Position numbers and translations under genes: made by a program
DNA from: Blastopirellula retiformator
Lineage (GTDB): Bacteria; Planctomycetota; Planctomycetia; Pirellulales; Pirellulaceae
Direction of reading: 5' to 3'
Length of the DNA: 64,000 nt
NCBI RefSeq assembly: GCF_007859755.1
Contig: NZ_SJPF01000004.1
Coordinates: 248,894-312,893 of the forward strand
Notes under the pieces: model-generated
What the model was told of the DNA's origin: nothing
Seen by the model: only the letters and a program-made list of their open reading frames with translations
The model's database searches: none
Shown: in pieces, positions 55,707 to 64,000 of the stretch
How the letters are laid out: every line of letters starts with the position of its first letter
How positions within the stretch are numbered: position 1 is the first letter of the stretch

Positions 55707-55938
55707 CCCACTTGGGCAGGCAACGAAAAACTTGTCGCTCTTTTGCGCCGCCAACCTTCATCTGTGCGCAAGGTAAAAATAAACGCCAAAAAATCCAGGC
55801 TCTGACGGCAAACCGAATAGCGATCTGGTGGGCTCGAATTTAAAATCGAGACTGATTTTCCCCCATGTCTCGCCCGAGAATACCGCGTCGTCACTGACAT
55901 CGAACGACGCGTTCGCCTGCCTAAGGAGCTTCTTTCTA

Positions 55939-57234
55939 ATGCCGAACGAAAACAGCACTCCCCAATCCGACTCGCGTCGTGATTTCATCAAAAAATCGGC
56001 CGCCATCAGCAGCGCTGCCGCGGTTGGCGGCCTGAGCATGGCCTGCAACGTTCACGCGGCCGGCTCCGACATGCTAAAGGTCGCCCTGATCGGTTGCGGC
56101 GGTCGTGGTAGCGGCGCCGCCAAGAACGCCACGATGGGTGACGACAATCTGAAGGTCACCGCGCTGTGCGATATCTTCCCGGACGTGCTGGCCCAAGCTC
56201 GCAAACGTCTTGGCCGCGCCCTGGGAGATCGCCTGGAAGTGACCGACGAAACCTGCTTCTCCGGTTTCGACGGCTACAAGCAAGTGATGGAAACCGACGT
56301 CGACGTCGTGCTGCTGGCGACGCCGCCGCACTTCCGTCCGGCTCACCTGCGGGCCGCCATCGAAGCCGGCAAGCACGTCTTCTGCGAAAAGCCGGTCGCG
56401 GTCGACGCCCCCGGTTGCCGCCACGTCTTTGAGACGGTCGAGATGGCGAAGGAGAAAAATCTGAGCATCGTCAGCGGTCTCTGCTGGCGCTATGATCCGA
56501 AGGTCAAAGCGACCGTCGAGAAGATCAAAGATGGTTCGATCGGCGACATCGTCGCGGTTCACGAAACCTACCTGACCGGCACGTTGTGGTATCGTCAGCC
56601 GCAGCCTGATTGGACCGAAATGGAACACCAGGTCCGCAACTGGCTCTACTACACTTGGCTCTCGGGCGATCATACCGCCGAACAGCACATCCACAGCCTC
56701 GACAAAGCTCTGTGGATCAACGACGACGCGGCGCCGCTCAGCTGCGAAGCGGTCGGCGGTCGTTTGGTTCGGACCGACGCCAAGTGGGGCAACGTCTACG
56801 ATCACTTCGGCATGACGTTCGAGTTCCCCAACGACGTCAAGACGTTCGCCTTCTGCCGTCAGATGGCTGGCTGCTACAACGACGTCAACGACTACATCCT
56901 CGGCTCCAACGGTACCGCCAGCATCCTGGGCGGCACGGTCACGCCGAAGAAGGGCGACGCCTGGAAGTACGATGGCCCCAACGCCAACATGTACGACGAA
57001 GAGCACAAAGCTCTGTACGCCGGCATTCGCTCGGGCAACGTCATCAACAACGGCATCTACATGACCCGCAGCACGATGATGGCGATCATGGGACGCATGG
57101 CGGCCTACACCGGCAAGAAGATCACGTGGGACATGGCGATCAACTCGCAAGAAGACATGACCCCGAAGACTTACGAATGGGGCGATGTCGAAATCCCGAC
57201 CGTCGCCATGCCGGGCAAGACGAAGTTCGTCTAA
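55939..57234 (+). CDS. Tat-exported Gfo/Idh/MocA oxidoreductase, tandem copy 2
   Basis: This 431-residue paralogue of the preceding gene has Tat signal DSRRDFIKKSAAISSAAAVG, Rossmann motif VALIGCGGRGSGAAKNA and CEKPVAV. Differences cluster in surface-like positions and around residues 330-380. AAGGAG lies 12 nt before the ATG, and the leader resembles that of copy 1 (CTTTCT before ATGCCGAACG). This supports a duplication that included the 5' untranslated region. Substrate specificities may have diverged. Confidence 0.92.
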   Translation: MPNENSTPQSDSRRDFIKKSAAISSAAAVGGLSMACNVHAAGSDMLKVALIGCGGRGSGAAKNATMGDDNLKVTALCDIFPDVLAQARKRLGRALGDRLEVTDETCFSGFDGYKQVMETDVDVVLLATPPHFRPAHLRAAIEAGKHVFCEKPVAVDAPGCRHVFETVEMAKEKNLSIVSGLCWRYDPKVKATVEKIKDGSIGDIVAVHETYLTGTLWYRQPQPDWTEMEHQVRNWLYYTWLSGDHTAEQHIHSLDKALWINDDAAPLSCEAVGGRLVRTDAKWGNVYDHFGMTFEFPNDVKTFAFCRQMAGCYNDVNDYILGSNGTASILGGTVTPKKGDAWKYDGPNANMYDEEHKALYAGIRSGNVINNGIYMTRSTMMAIMGRMAAYTGKKITWDMAINSQEDMTPKTYEWGDVEIPTVAMPGKTKFV

Positions 57235-57255
57235 TAGTCTTTCCAGAAAATAAAA

Positions 57256-57294
57256 CGCAAAAAAAAGCGGCCCCCCCGGGTCCGCTTTTTTTGC
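57256..57294 (+). terminator. Intrinsic terminator
   Basis: An A8-GCGG arm pairs with CCGC-T7 around a C/G-rich loop, 25 bp beyond the stop of tandem copy 2. It is symmetric enough to act on both strands. Confidence 0.85.
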
Positions 57295-57432
57295 GCACTC
57301 CCCGCGAATTGCTGTCGAAATCCGCGATATATCCCTAATCTTGAGAATACGCGTCCGCATATCTTCATCCGCGGCAATCTATGCTTACCTACAGATAAAC
57401 GCAGAACAGAAAGAGAAGGGGGGAACTCTCAC

Positions 57433-57669
57433 ATGACGCAAATCAAACACAAGGTGACGATCGTCGTCGAGCGAGTGCGAGAAGACTGTTACCAGGTCGC
57501 CCGCAAAAACGGCGTCAGCAAAGTCCGCCTCTGGAAAAAGGTGCGCCCCGGCGGCCACTTCAAAGTCGACCCGCCCCCGAGGTGCGACATCCGCTTCTTA
57601 AGCTTCCAGGAGCTTGAGACTCTGGAGGATGGGGAGAATGTGCTGGAGTTTGAAGAGCGGAATTATTAG
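57433..57669 (+). CDS. Small basic/acidic hypothetical protein
   Basis: The 78-residue protein has a strong ribosome-binding site (GGGGGG region 7-12 nt before the ATG). The N-terminal half is basic (IKHKVTIVVERVREDCYQVARKNGVSKVRLWKKV); the end is acidic (LETLEDGENVLEFEERNY). There is no signal peptide. It is not recognised. It is followed by an R3 palindrome. Confidence 0.65.
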   Translation: MTQIKHKVTIVVERVREDCYQVARKNGVSKVRLWKKVRPGGHFKVDPPPRCDIRFLSFQELETLEDGENVLEFEERNY

Positions 57670-57685
57670 CCCCAGGCGTCTACCC

Positions 57686-57729
57686 GTGTGCCAACTGCCC
57701 ACTGCTGGACAAGCCAGCAGTGGCACACG
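57686..57729. repeat. R3 palindromic repeat, second copy
   Basis: CCACTGCTGG and complement lie around the loop ACAAG, which is the reverse complement of the loop in the copy at 11855-11889. The outer GTGTGCC arm is separated by a 6-7 base insertion. It lies between two converging genes. Confidence 0.75.
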
Positions 57730-57753
57730 TACATAAGAACTCACTTGCGTCGA

Positions 57754-58359
57754 CTAAAAATCAGGCCCCAAGATCTCCGAGGGTGGCGTCACCTTTTTCA
57801 GTCGGCAACTGGTCGGTAGCGGCTTCGGTTCCAGATCTTCAATCCAGGCGGCGACTTCTTCCACCGTTTTGGCGACTTGCACTTCCGGCGGTAGGCCAGG
57901 GATTTTGAAACGCTCGCCCAACAGCGCGATCACCGGGCGGCCGTAACGCAGGGCCAAGCAAACTTCGGCGCTGGTTCCCTTGGTGCCAGGCAGCGCGATG
58001 ACGATGTCGGAGCTGAGCACGTTGATGTGGTTGCGGCTGCCGACCTGCATGCCGGCATAGCCAGTCTGCGGCAGGTGGGTGTAGATCGGGATCTCGACGT
58101 AGTCGTTCGGGTAGTACTGACGGCGCGAGTATGAGCCGCCGGAGGCGTCGCCGGGGATGATGCCGATGACGCGGCCAGCGCGATCTTCGACGTTAAAAAA
58201 CGACTCGCTGACGGACTTCATTTCGCCAGCGCCGCCGCCGGTCAACAAGTTGTAGCCTGCATTGGCGATCCAGGCGCCCAGCTCGTCAGCCAGTTCGCCA
58301 TGCACTTTTTTCCCTGATCCCATCACCCCGATAATCGGGAGTCGACCACTGCTGCTCAT
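57754..58359 (-). CDS. LOG/TIGR00725-family Rossmann protein
   Basis: The 201-residue protein is of the lysine-decarboxylase-like (LOG) superfamily. It has PIIGVMGSGKKVHGELADELGAWIANAGYNLLTGGGAGEM and LPGTKGTSAEVCLALRYGRPVIALLG. The latter corresponds to the PGGxGTxxE motif with Lys in place of the second Gly. LOG proteins release cytokinin-type bases from nucleotides; TIGR00725 members are otherwise uncharacterised. The start at ATG 58359 lacks a strong ribosome-binding site. Confidence 0.85.
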   Translation of the reverse strand: MSSSGRLPIIGVMGSGKKVHGELADELGAWIANAGYNLLTGGGAGEMKSVSESFFNVEDRAGRVIGIIPGDASGGSYSRRQYYPNDYVEIPIYTHLPQTGYAGMQVGSRNHINVLSSDIVIALPGTKGTSAEVCLALRYGRPVIALLGERFKIPGLPPEVQVAKTVEEVAAWIEDLEPKPLPTSCRLKKVTPPSEILGPDF

Positions 58360-58503
58360 ACGCCAATTGCTTTCTAGGCGAGCGGAAACTCGCCAAATCT
58401 CGGTGTCACATTGCAACGTCAGTGACCAAGATAACAGCCGCGGGCTTCTATTTCTCGGGGCCTAGACAGAAATTAATGGTAGTCTAGGGAAGATCGTTTG
58501 CGA

Positions 58504-59028
58504 TTAGACCGGCTGTTGACCGCGGGTAAAGTGGAGATCGCCCCGCTCGAACTCGATGCCACCCAACATGCTGGCGTAGGCGTTGTTCATAAAGCGAGCG
58601 AAAAATGAGGTGATTGGGCCTGGAACAATTTCGAGCGGATCGTACTCATATCCGTGATACAACTGCACCACACCCCAGTCGTCCGGCTCTCCCTCGGTCC
58701 ACCAACAATAGAGATGGCCATTGTTGTCGGTTCCCCAAGGGAACAGGCCGGGGCATTCGGGATAGAGAATATACTCGTGCTCGCAGGCTTCTTTCAGCTC
58801 TTCGTAGCGAGCCAGATCGGCGCGCACCAGGTCGCGTCCCTCTTGCTTCAACAGATTGCGGACAACCAGACCGCGTTGGAATTCGCCCGAGCCGTAGGTC
58901 TCAATAAACCGCTTGTAGTCGGTCGGAAACTGCAAGCCGAAATCTTGCTCGGCAATCGTCCAGTCGCCCGAGATATCGACCGGCTCGGCCGGGGGCGGGA
59001 CAAGGTTGAGAATGTCGTCCAGGGCCAT
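58504..59028 (-). CDS. SMI1/KNR4-family protein
   Basis: The 174-residue protein has the SMI1/KNR4 pattern: an N-terminal helix, LQFPTDYKRFIETYGSGEF (the conserved P..Y..F....G), FPWGTDNNGHLYCWW and a C-terminal helix (ITSFFARFMNN). Members are often immunity proteins against contact-delivered toxins, or intracellular scaffolds. No toxin gene is adjacent. GGAGGTGGAG precedes the ATG. It lies 29 bp downstream of dnaA on the same strand. Confidence 0.88.
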   Translation of the reverse strand: MALDDILNLVPPPAEPVDISGDWTIAEQDFGLQFPTDYKRFIETYGSGEFQRGLVVRNLLKQEGRDLVRADLARYEELKEACEHEYILYPECPGLFPWGTDNNGHLYCWWTEGEPDDWGVVQLYHGYEYDPLEIVPGPITSFFARFMNNAYASMLGGIEFERGDLHFTRGQQPV

Positions 59029-59057
59029 GACTCCACCTCCGCATGCTTAGAATGTGA

Positions 59058-60446
59058 TTAGCCCAGCTTTAACTCCGTCTCGCAGCGGCGGATCGCATCG
59101 CTGACATGAATCGCGGTGTCGGAAAGCTGCAAGCTTTTCGACAGCTTGACCCACTCGTTCACCTTCTTCTCGGCCGAAATCACCGTGCTGTGACTCTTCC
59201 GATTGAAGAACTGACAGATGTCAGACAGGGCGGCCTTGGTGTATTTGCGGGCCAACCACATCGCCAACATCCGAGGATGACTCGCCTTACGAGACTTACT
59301 GGGGCTACGCAGCATTTTAGCGTCGACGCCAAACGACTTGCAAACCGCTTCTTCAATATCGGCCAAACGAACGATCGGCGTGCAGGCCCGCACCATGTCC
59401 GACAAGGCGTTTTCGGCCATCGCGACGTCGGCTTCTCGTCCCATCGACATCGCGGTCGCCCACAGTCGATTGAGCGCCCCAGACATCAACCGGGCGTCCC
59501 CCGGCAGATGATCGGCCAGCCAATCGAGCAAGCCCCGCGATGCGTTCATGTCGCGGGCGGCACACAGCCTTTCGGCCATTTGCCGGCGAGTATCCCGATC
59601 GATTTCATGCACTTCGCAGACCAAGCCGCCCGAGAAGCGAGCGATCAATTCAGGGCCAAGAGCCGACAGTTCGGTCGGACGCTTGTCGGCAGCCAAGACG
59701 ACCTGTCCACCACGGCGGGTGATCGAATCGAGCGTGTGCAGCAGTTCGGTCCGCGTGGCTCGTTTGCCAGCAAAGAACTGCACGTCGTCAATGATCAGCA
59801 GATCGGCGTCACGGTATTTGCGGCGGAAATTGGCGACGCCGGCGCCGTTGAGAGCGTCCAGGAAGTAGGTCGTAAACTGTTCGGCCGAGAGATAGACGAC
59901 CCGCTCAAACTTCCGCGTACGGCGGGCTTCGCCGTAGATGCCCTCGAGCAGGTGCGTCTTGCCTGAGCCTTGCGGTCCACAGATGAACAGCGGATTGATC
60001 TCGCCAGGGCGGTTCATGATCATCGACGCGGCGGTCGACGCAAACTTGTTGCACTCGCCGACGATCAGATCTTCGAGCGAAGAGAACTTACGGCGACGGG
60101 CCAGATCCTGCCGAGCTTCGGCTTTGCTTTCCCGCGTGGTCGGTCGGCTGGAAGCGACATTTTTCTTGCTCGCGACGGGACCAGACGTGTCCGCGGCGAT
60201 GCGATATTGAATGACGGTGGAGCCGGTCAGCGTTTCGGCGACGGCGGCATCAATTTGATCGCGAAAATTACGACGTAGAAAATCAATCGTAAACTGGCTG
60301 GCCGCTTCAATGACCAGTTGGTTGCGATCCAATCGGAGCTGAGCGCTCGAATTGAACCAGAGGTCGAACCGTTCCTGTCCGATGCGCTCGACTAGCGAGA
60401 TGCGCAAAGCGGATAGGGTATCGAGATCGATGTCTTCCTTGACCAC
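59058..60446 (-). CDS. dnaA: Chromosomal replication initiator DnaA
   Basis: The 462-residue protein has domain I (residues 1-80, RISLVERIGQERFDLWF), a linker, and an AAA+ domain with Walker A GPQGSGKT (157-164), Walker B DLLIIDDVQFFAGK, sensor 1 and the arginine finger region (ELIARFSGGLVCEV). Domain IV is a helix-turn-helix with the signature DICQFFNRKSHSTVISAEKKV. It binds DnaA boxes and opens oriC. The usual dnaN partner is not next to it. No cluster of DnaA boxes is obvious in the 348 bp upstream. Confidence 0.96.
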   Translation of the reverse strand: MVKEDIDLDTLSALRISLVERIGQERFDLWFNSSAQLRLDRNQLVIEAASQFTIDFLRRNFRDQIDAAVAETLTGSTVIQYRIAADTSGPVASKKNVASSRPTTRESKAEARQDLARRRKFSSLEDLIVGECNKFASTAASMIMNRPGEINPLFICGPQGSGKTHLLEGIYGEARRTRKFERVVYLSAEQFTTYFLDALNGAGVANFRRKYRDADLLIIDDVQFFAGKRATRTELLHTLDSITRRGGQVVLAADKRPTELSALGPELIARFSGGLVCEVHEIDRDTRRQMAERLCAARDMNASRGLLDWLADHLPGDARLMSGALNRLWATAMSMGREADVAMAENALSDMVRACTPIVRLADIEEAVCKSFGVDAKMLRSPSKSRKASHPRMLAMWLARKYTKAALSDICQFFNRKSHSTVISAEKKVNEWVKLSKSLQLSDTAIHVSDAIRRCETELKLG

Positions 60447-60794
60447 AGGCTGACTCTTTCAGCAGGCGAATATGGCAAACTCAAGCAGCTTGCCCGACGG
60501 GCATTCCACGCCGTTTGGCGGAAACTCTTAACATTGACTGGAGCACGATTTTAAAGTTGCTAGCACCGGTGTCAAACCACAGGACGACCGCTTCTCGCTA
60601 AAAATGTTGGGAACGTCGAACGGGCGATTCGTGCGGTCGTTTATTTCCGCAGTTTTGACGATCCTGGCGCCGCCGGAACTCCAGATCTTTTTTTGGCGGC
60701 TGCGTGGAAAACTTGTTAAAGATCACGCCGCGGCCGACCGCAGAAAATGGATCCCCACTTTTGCCCTGGCCGCAACGTCTGAGAGAAACGCGAC
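60447..60794. other. 348-bp region upstream of dnaA
   Basis: This region presumably holds the dnaA promoter. One sequence resembling a DnaA box (TTTTCCACG on the minus strand near 60705) is visible, but no array or clear AT-rich unwinding element. The only open frame (plus strand) runs into the next gene and is not convincing. Confidence 0.4.
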
Positions 60795-61751
60795 TTACGG
60801 CGTCGCTTCGGTTTCGCTTCGTTTCGAGGCGGGGTTTTCCGCACGTAAAACCATCAACTTACGCGACTCATACCCGAGAAAACCGCAGGCCGAATAGCTG
60901 CGAATCGCCGGCTCGTTGCGCTGATCGACCGCCAACAGTAGCCGTTCGATTCCGCGCCGCTTCGCCTCGGCCATTGCCATTTGGACCGCCGCCTTGCCCA
61001 ATCCGCGATTGCGCATTTCCGGTCGCAGCCCCAAGTAGACGATCTCCATCGCTTGGTAGTCAGGAGTGGGGGCCAAGATCATCACCCCCGCTGGTTCGCC
61101 GTCCAGTTCCAGCCGTTGCCAAAGTGACAACTCAAACGCGCCGGTGTCGCAATATCCGGCGATCACATCGTCAATCGGACGCAAACCTTCAAACTCGGGA
61201 CAATCGAGCGTCCCAGGATAGGTGGCGATCAATTCGGCCGCGGCATCCGTAGTCTGATGAAAGGGAACCCCCTTCAATTTGGGCTGCACAAAGTCGTCCC
61301 GCATTTGCGCCGATTGCACAAACAGATATTCGAGATTGGTGATCGCCTGAAAACCTGACGCCTCCAGCAGTCGCTGATCGCCGCTCGCGTCGAGCGCGAT
61401 CAGGCTTTGGGCGATCGAAATGTCGAGCCCGGCGACAAATTTCGCCGCCGACTGCATCAACAACCGGGCCACGGCCGGCGATTCGCTGGGGATCACCCGG
61501 GCGGGCCACATCGTCCCAAATCGCCCCGGCTGCTCGGTTCCCCAAGCGGCGCCGACAATGCGTTCGCCGCGGCGGGCGACAAACAGCCCCTCAAAGCTGA
61601 CGCGGCCTTGGCGTTCAGCCTGCAGAATCGCGGCCAAACGTCCCGCCATCGCGCGACGCACCTTGCCGCCAAAGACCATCCAGACGGCGGCGCCGTAGCA
61701 GGAGGGATCGGCTCGTTCGACGGTCAGCATTTCGGTGGAGATGTTTTGCAT
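60795..61751 (-). CDS. Two-domain GNAT acetyltransferase
   Basis: The 318-residue protein carries two GNAT-like halves. The N-terminal half (GRVSFEGLFVARRGERIVGAAWGTEQPGR) looks degenerate. The C-terminal half has an intact acetyl-CoA site (MEIVYLGLRPEMRNRGLGKAAVQMAMAEAKRRG, LAVDQRNEPAIRSYSACGF). The design resembles MshD-type double GNATs, but the substrate is unknown. The start is unclear: ATG 61751 or ATG 61787, neither with a good ribosome-binding site. Confidence 0.83.
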   Translation of the reverse strand: MQNISTEMLTVERADPSCYGAAVWMVFGGKVRRAMAGRLAAILQAERQGRVSFEGLFVARRGERIVGAAWGTEQPGRFGTMWPARVIPSESPAVARLLMQSAAKFVAGLDISIAQSLIALDASGDQRLLEASGFQAITNLEYLFVQSAQMRDDFVQPKLKGVPFHQTTDAAAELIATYPGTLDCPEFEGLRPIDDVIAGYCDTGAFELSLWQRLELDGEPAGVMILAPTPDYQAMEIVYLGLRPEMRNRGLGKAAVQMAMAEAKRRGIERLLLAVDQRNEPAIRSYSACGFLGYESRKLMVLRAENPASKRSETEATP

Positions 61752-61909
61752 GGGGCCAGGATACCTCAAATCGCGCAGGTGAGTCATTATCGGTTTTGCC
61801 GGAAGATGCGAGGAAATGCTTTGCCGCGACTGGGGGTTCCGGTTAACAATGGAGGGAGGCAAACAGCGAAGATGACTCCAATTGACCAACTTTAGCGGTG
61901 GGAGCCCCC

Positions 61910-63004
61910 ATGCGATACATAACCTTGACTCTGGCAGTTCTGCTGGCTGCGCCCGCCGTAGGACATGCTCAATCGGCCTTCGAGCAACTGCAAAATCTAA
62001 TTCGCCCGCCGGGAGATCCCGCGCCGACACCAGCCCCGGCCAACCCGGGCTATCTGGGCGCGACGCTCGATAACCTGGACAAAGAGACGCCGGATGCGGG
62101 GGTGGTCGTGCTGAAGGTCAATCCAGGCGGCCCGGCCGAGAAAGCAGGTCTCGAAGCAGGCGATCGCGTCGTCTCGCTCGAAACGGTCGCCGTGTCGAAC
62201 CTCGATCAGTTCGCGCGGCTGATGCGGAACCAGGTTCCCGGTTCGCGCATCAAGATGACCGTCGAGCGCAAAGGAGAGCCGGAGTCGATTCTGGTCACGC
62301 TCGGCAATCGCCCCGCTGCGCCCCCAGCGAACGAAGCGCTGCCGCCGCCAACCAACATGAACAACAATCCGCCGGCGACCGGCAACAGCAGTAACCCGCT
62401 TGATCCGCTCGGCCTGGAAGATTCGCCGCCGTCGGTTCTGGTCAATCCACCCAACAATCCGCCGGCGATTCCGCGCGGCAAGTTGGGAGTGCGGGTCGTT
62501 CCAGTCACCGATCAATATCGGGAAACGACCGGCACGTCAGTTCGCCGGGGCGCGGTGGTCGAAAGCGTGACGCCGGGTAGCGCCGCCGCGTTCGCCGGCA
62601 TTCCGGTCGGTTCGGTGATCGTCGCGCTCAACAACCGCCGCGTCAACGATCCGCAAGACTTGCTCAACATCTTGGCGACGATGCCGCAAAATCGGGACGT
62701 GCCGATCGGCTACTATGTCGGCAATCGTTTATTGCAATCGAACGTCCGTCTCGATGGCCAACCGCCGTCGCTGGTCAACGATACGCCGAACGCTTTGCCG
62801 TCGGACGGCCGCTTCGCCGATCGCCCAGCGATGCGAATGCTGAATCGGGCCCTATCCGAACTAGGCGCCAATCCGGTTCCGTCGATCGAAGAGCAAAACG
62901 AGAACGCTCAGCTTCGCAGTCGCGTCGCCGAACTCGAAGCGGAAGTGACTCGCTTGCAGACGCTGGTCAATCAGTTGCGAGCCGAGAACGGCGGCCAGAA
63001 TTAG
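61910..63004 (+). CDS. Secreted protein with two PDZ domains and C-terminal coiled coil
   Basis: The 364-residue protein has a signal peptide (ITLTLAVLLAAPAVGHA). PDZ1 lies at about residues 45-130 (YLGATLDNLDKE, PAEKAGLEAGDRVVSLE). A Pro/Asn-rich linker follows. PDZ2 lies at about residues 185-280 (LGVRVVPVTDQYR, SAAAFAGIPVGSVIVALNNRRVNDPQDLL). The C-terminal coiled coil is NAQLRSRVAELEAEVTRLQTLVNQLRAE. There is no protease domain, so it is probably an adaptor or scaffold. GGGAG precedes ATG 61910. It converges on the next gene with a 6-bp gap. Confidence 0.85.
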   Translation: MRYITLTLAVLLAAPAVGHAQSAFEQLQNLIRPPGDPAPTPAPANPGYLGATLDNLDKETPDAGVVVLKVNPGGPAEKAGLEAGDRVVSLETVAVSNLDQFARLMRNQVPGSRIKMTVERKGEPESILVTLGNRPAAPPANEALPPPTNMNNNPPATGNSSNPLDPLGLEDSPPSVLVNPPNNPPAIPRGKLGVRVVPVTDQYRETTGTSVRRGAVVESVTPGSAAAFAGIPVGSVIVALNNRRVNDPQDLLNILATMPQNRDVPIGYYVGNRLLQSNVRLDGQPPSLVNDTPNALPSDGRFADRPAMRMLNRALSELGANPVPSIEEQNENAQLRSRVAELEAEVTRLQTLVNQLRAENGGQN

Positions 63005-63010
63005 TCGCCG

Positions 63011-63781
63011 CTACTTCCCCCAACGCTGGGCCGACTTCGCCTCTTCGACCGTTTCGGCCATTTGCGGGCTCAGTCCGTAGTAGCGCGACGGGCGATTGAT
63101 CTCCAGCGCCACATTTAACCGGGTGTGGGGCTGCGCCGCATTCAGAACCGGCGAGTTGCGTAGCCTCAACACGCTGGTCGGATCGCCGTTCCATTTCACC
63201 AGGTAGAGCCCGGCGTCGAGGGTCGGCTCGTGCTTGAAGCCGAAGTGGGTCGTTAGCATTTGGACCAAACGGCGTTCGTCGCCGGTCGTGCCATGAAACG
63301 TGATCCGCTGCACGTGACCATCGCGATCAAAGTAGTACGTGATCGAACCAGCCAGGTCGTCATACTGCGATCCCGTAACCAGCGGCGCTCGTAGGCCTTC
63401 CAAGTTCAAGTCGGCCAGCGTCGTCGATACCCGCGGCCACCGCATCGCCACCCAGCGGAAGTCGGCGTTGAAGTTGAAGACCTCCAGAAAGTCCTGGACC
63501 GGCGGACCAGCGATCGGCATGTTCGCTCCGGCATCGGACAGCGTCGGCGGGACAAACATATTCGGCTGCTCTTCGGGCGGCAGCTCGGGCTGAACTTGCG
63601 GCGATTCGATCGAGGCGGTCGGCTTCTCGGTGGCGTCCGATTTTTCGCCAGAGGGGATCAGGGCGCTCGCCTGGCTCCAGATCGATTCGGCCTGTTGGCG
63701 CGCTTCGGGATTGAAGAAGGTGTAGGGGCCGCCGATGCTCGCGGCCATAATCGCGGCGTATGTCAAATTGCGGCGGATCAT
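63011..63781 (-). CDS. Membrane-anchored or exported protein of unknown function
   Basis: The 256-residue protein has an uncleaved or weak signal (MIRRNLTYAAIMAASIGGPYTFF). A Pro/Glu-rich linker follows. The globular C-terminal domain (DFRWVAMRWPRVSTTLADLNLEG, GSITYYFDRDGHVQRITFHGTTGDERRLVQML, LVKWNGDPTSVLRLRNS) forms a mixed alpha/beta fold of a planctomycete type I cannot name. GAGG precedes ATG 63781. The stops of this gene and the PDZ gene are 6 bp apart, leaving no room for a terminator. Confidence 0.7.
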   Translation of the reverse strand: MIRRNLTYAAIMAASIGGPYTFFNPEARQQAESIWSQASALIPSGEKSDATEKPTASIESPQVQPELPPEEQPNMFVPPTLSDAGANMPIAGPPVQDFLEVFNFNADFRWVAMRWPRVSTTLADLNLEGLRAPLVTGSQYDDLAGSITYYFDRDGHVQRITFHGTTGDERRLVQMLTTHFGFKHEPTLDAGLYLVKWNGDPTSVLRLRNSPVLNAAQPHTRLNVALEINRPSRYYGLSPQMAETVEEAKSAQRWGK

Positions 63782-63945
63782 TGTCTTCTTTCCTCCACTA
63801 GAGGTCTTCCCTGATCGGTATCGACCACTGCTAGCGGAGATCCTCACCCGAATACGGCGGCTAGGCGCGACCGTCATTCCCGGAGAAGTTTCGCAGGTTA
63901 GAATGTTCGCCACGCCCGTTTTGTTCGTTAGCCCGCCATCGCGTT

Positions 63946-64000
63946 ATGTCCGCCGAATCTGCCGACCTCTCTGATCTCCACTGGCTTGTTAGCGAAGAAG
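63946..64000 (+). CDS. Start of a possible gene running off the right edge
   Basis: ATG 63946 opens a frame that stays open to the window end (MSAESADLSDLHWLVSEE...). Only 18 codons are visible and no clear ribosome-binding site precedes it, so this is tentative. Confidence 0.35.
   Translation, partial: MSAESADLSDLHWLVSEE

Noticed and set aside
58504-59028. Contact-dependent toxin/immunity pair around the SMI1/KNR4 gene
   Set aside because: Neighbours are dnaA and a LOG-family protein; no polymorphic toxin or secretion gene was found.
60447-60794. oriC next to dnaA
   Set aside because: Only one imperfect DnaA box was found, with no array and no clear AT-rich unwinding region.
60604-60897. 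97-residue plus-strand frame upstream of dnaA
   Set aside because: It overlaps the end of the GNAT gene on the other strand, has no ribosome-binding site and no recognisable domain.

Overview
The window looks like a chromosome segment of a planctomycete, most likely a Pirellulales bacterium of the Blastopirellula type. This is inferred from gene content, not from a search. The indicators are a DUF1559 prepilin-like protein with an H-X9-DG tail, an ECF sigma factor beside a transmembrane Ser/Thr kinase, several Tat-exported Gfo/Idh/MocA proteins, PQQ-like beta-propellers, SHD1 and DUF1570 proteins, and GC-rich DNA with long shadow frames on the opposite strand.

Layout. 1-6.7 kb: the C-terminal end of an acyl-carrier/alpha-oxoamine synthase, a secreted barrel-like protein, a TraB/GumN protein, a TIM-barrel isomerase, an FkbM methyltransferase and a membrane protein. 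7-12.3 kb: a Gfo/Idh oxidoreductase, a PQQ-like propeller, ArfB, a UVR-motif protein and a decapeptide-repeat protein. 12.5-19.3 kb: an SHD1 protein overlapping guaB, a secreted protein, a SelA-like protein lacking its PLP lysine, and a UvsE-GIY-YIG fusion. 19.3-29.8 kb: a BlaI/M56 operon with visible operators, two small exported paralogues, proC, two small genes, ettA, a candidate small RNA, and guaA behind a promoter and a terminator-like hairpin. 30-34.3 kb: surE, a secreted protein, an orphan antitoxin-like gene, a second propeller, an FmdB zinc ribbon and nnrE.

34.4-45 kb looks less GC-rich and is studded with repeats. On the minus strand it encodes a DUF1559 pseudopilin, a lipoprotein, two TlpA-type thioredoxin proteins and a trypsin/PDZ protein. 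Facing these are an ECF sigma gene and a membrane Ser/Thr kinase gene. I read it as a sigma/kinase-controlled envelope module. 45-64 kb: a diadenylate cyclase with a GNAT gene, secreted and HEAT-repeat proteins, an SPFH protein with a YbjN-like tail, a two-domain ABC permease, a DUF1570 protein, tandem duplicated Gfo/Idh genes, a LOG-family protein, SMI1/KNR4, dnaA, a double GNAT protein, a PDZ protein and a conserved-type exported protein.

Three dispersed repeat families are visible. R1 is about 150 bp and carries up to five consecutive hairpins; there are at least seven full or partial copies. R2 is built on the core GGGCAGGCCGTGCCTGCC. R3 is a palindrome with the arm GTGTGCCACTGCTGG. No tRNA, rRNA, CRISPR array, integrase or transposase gene was recognised.
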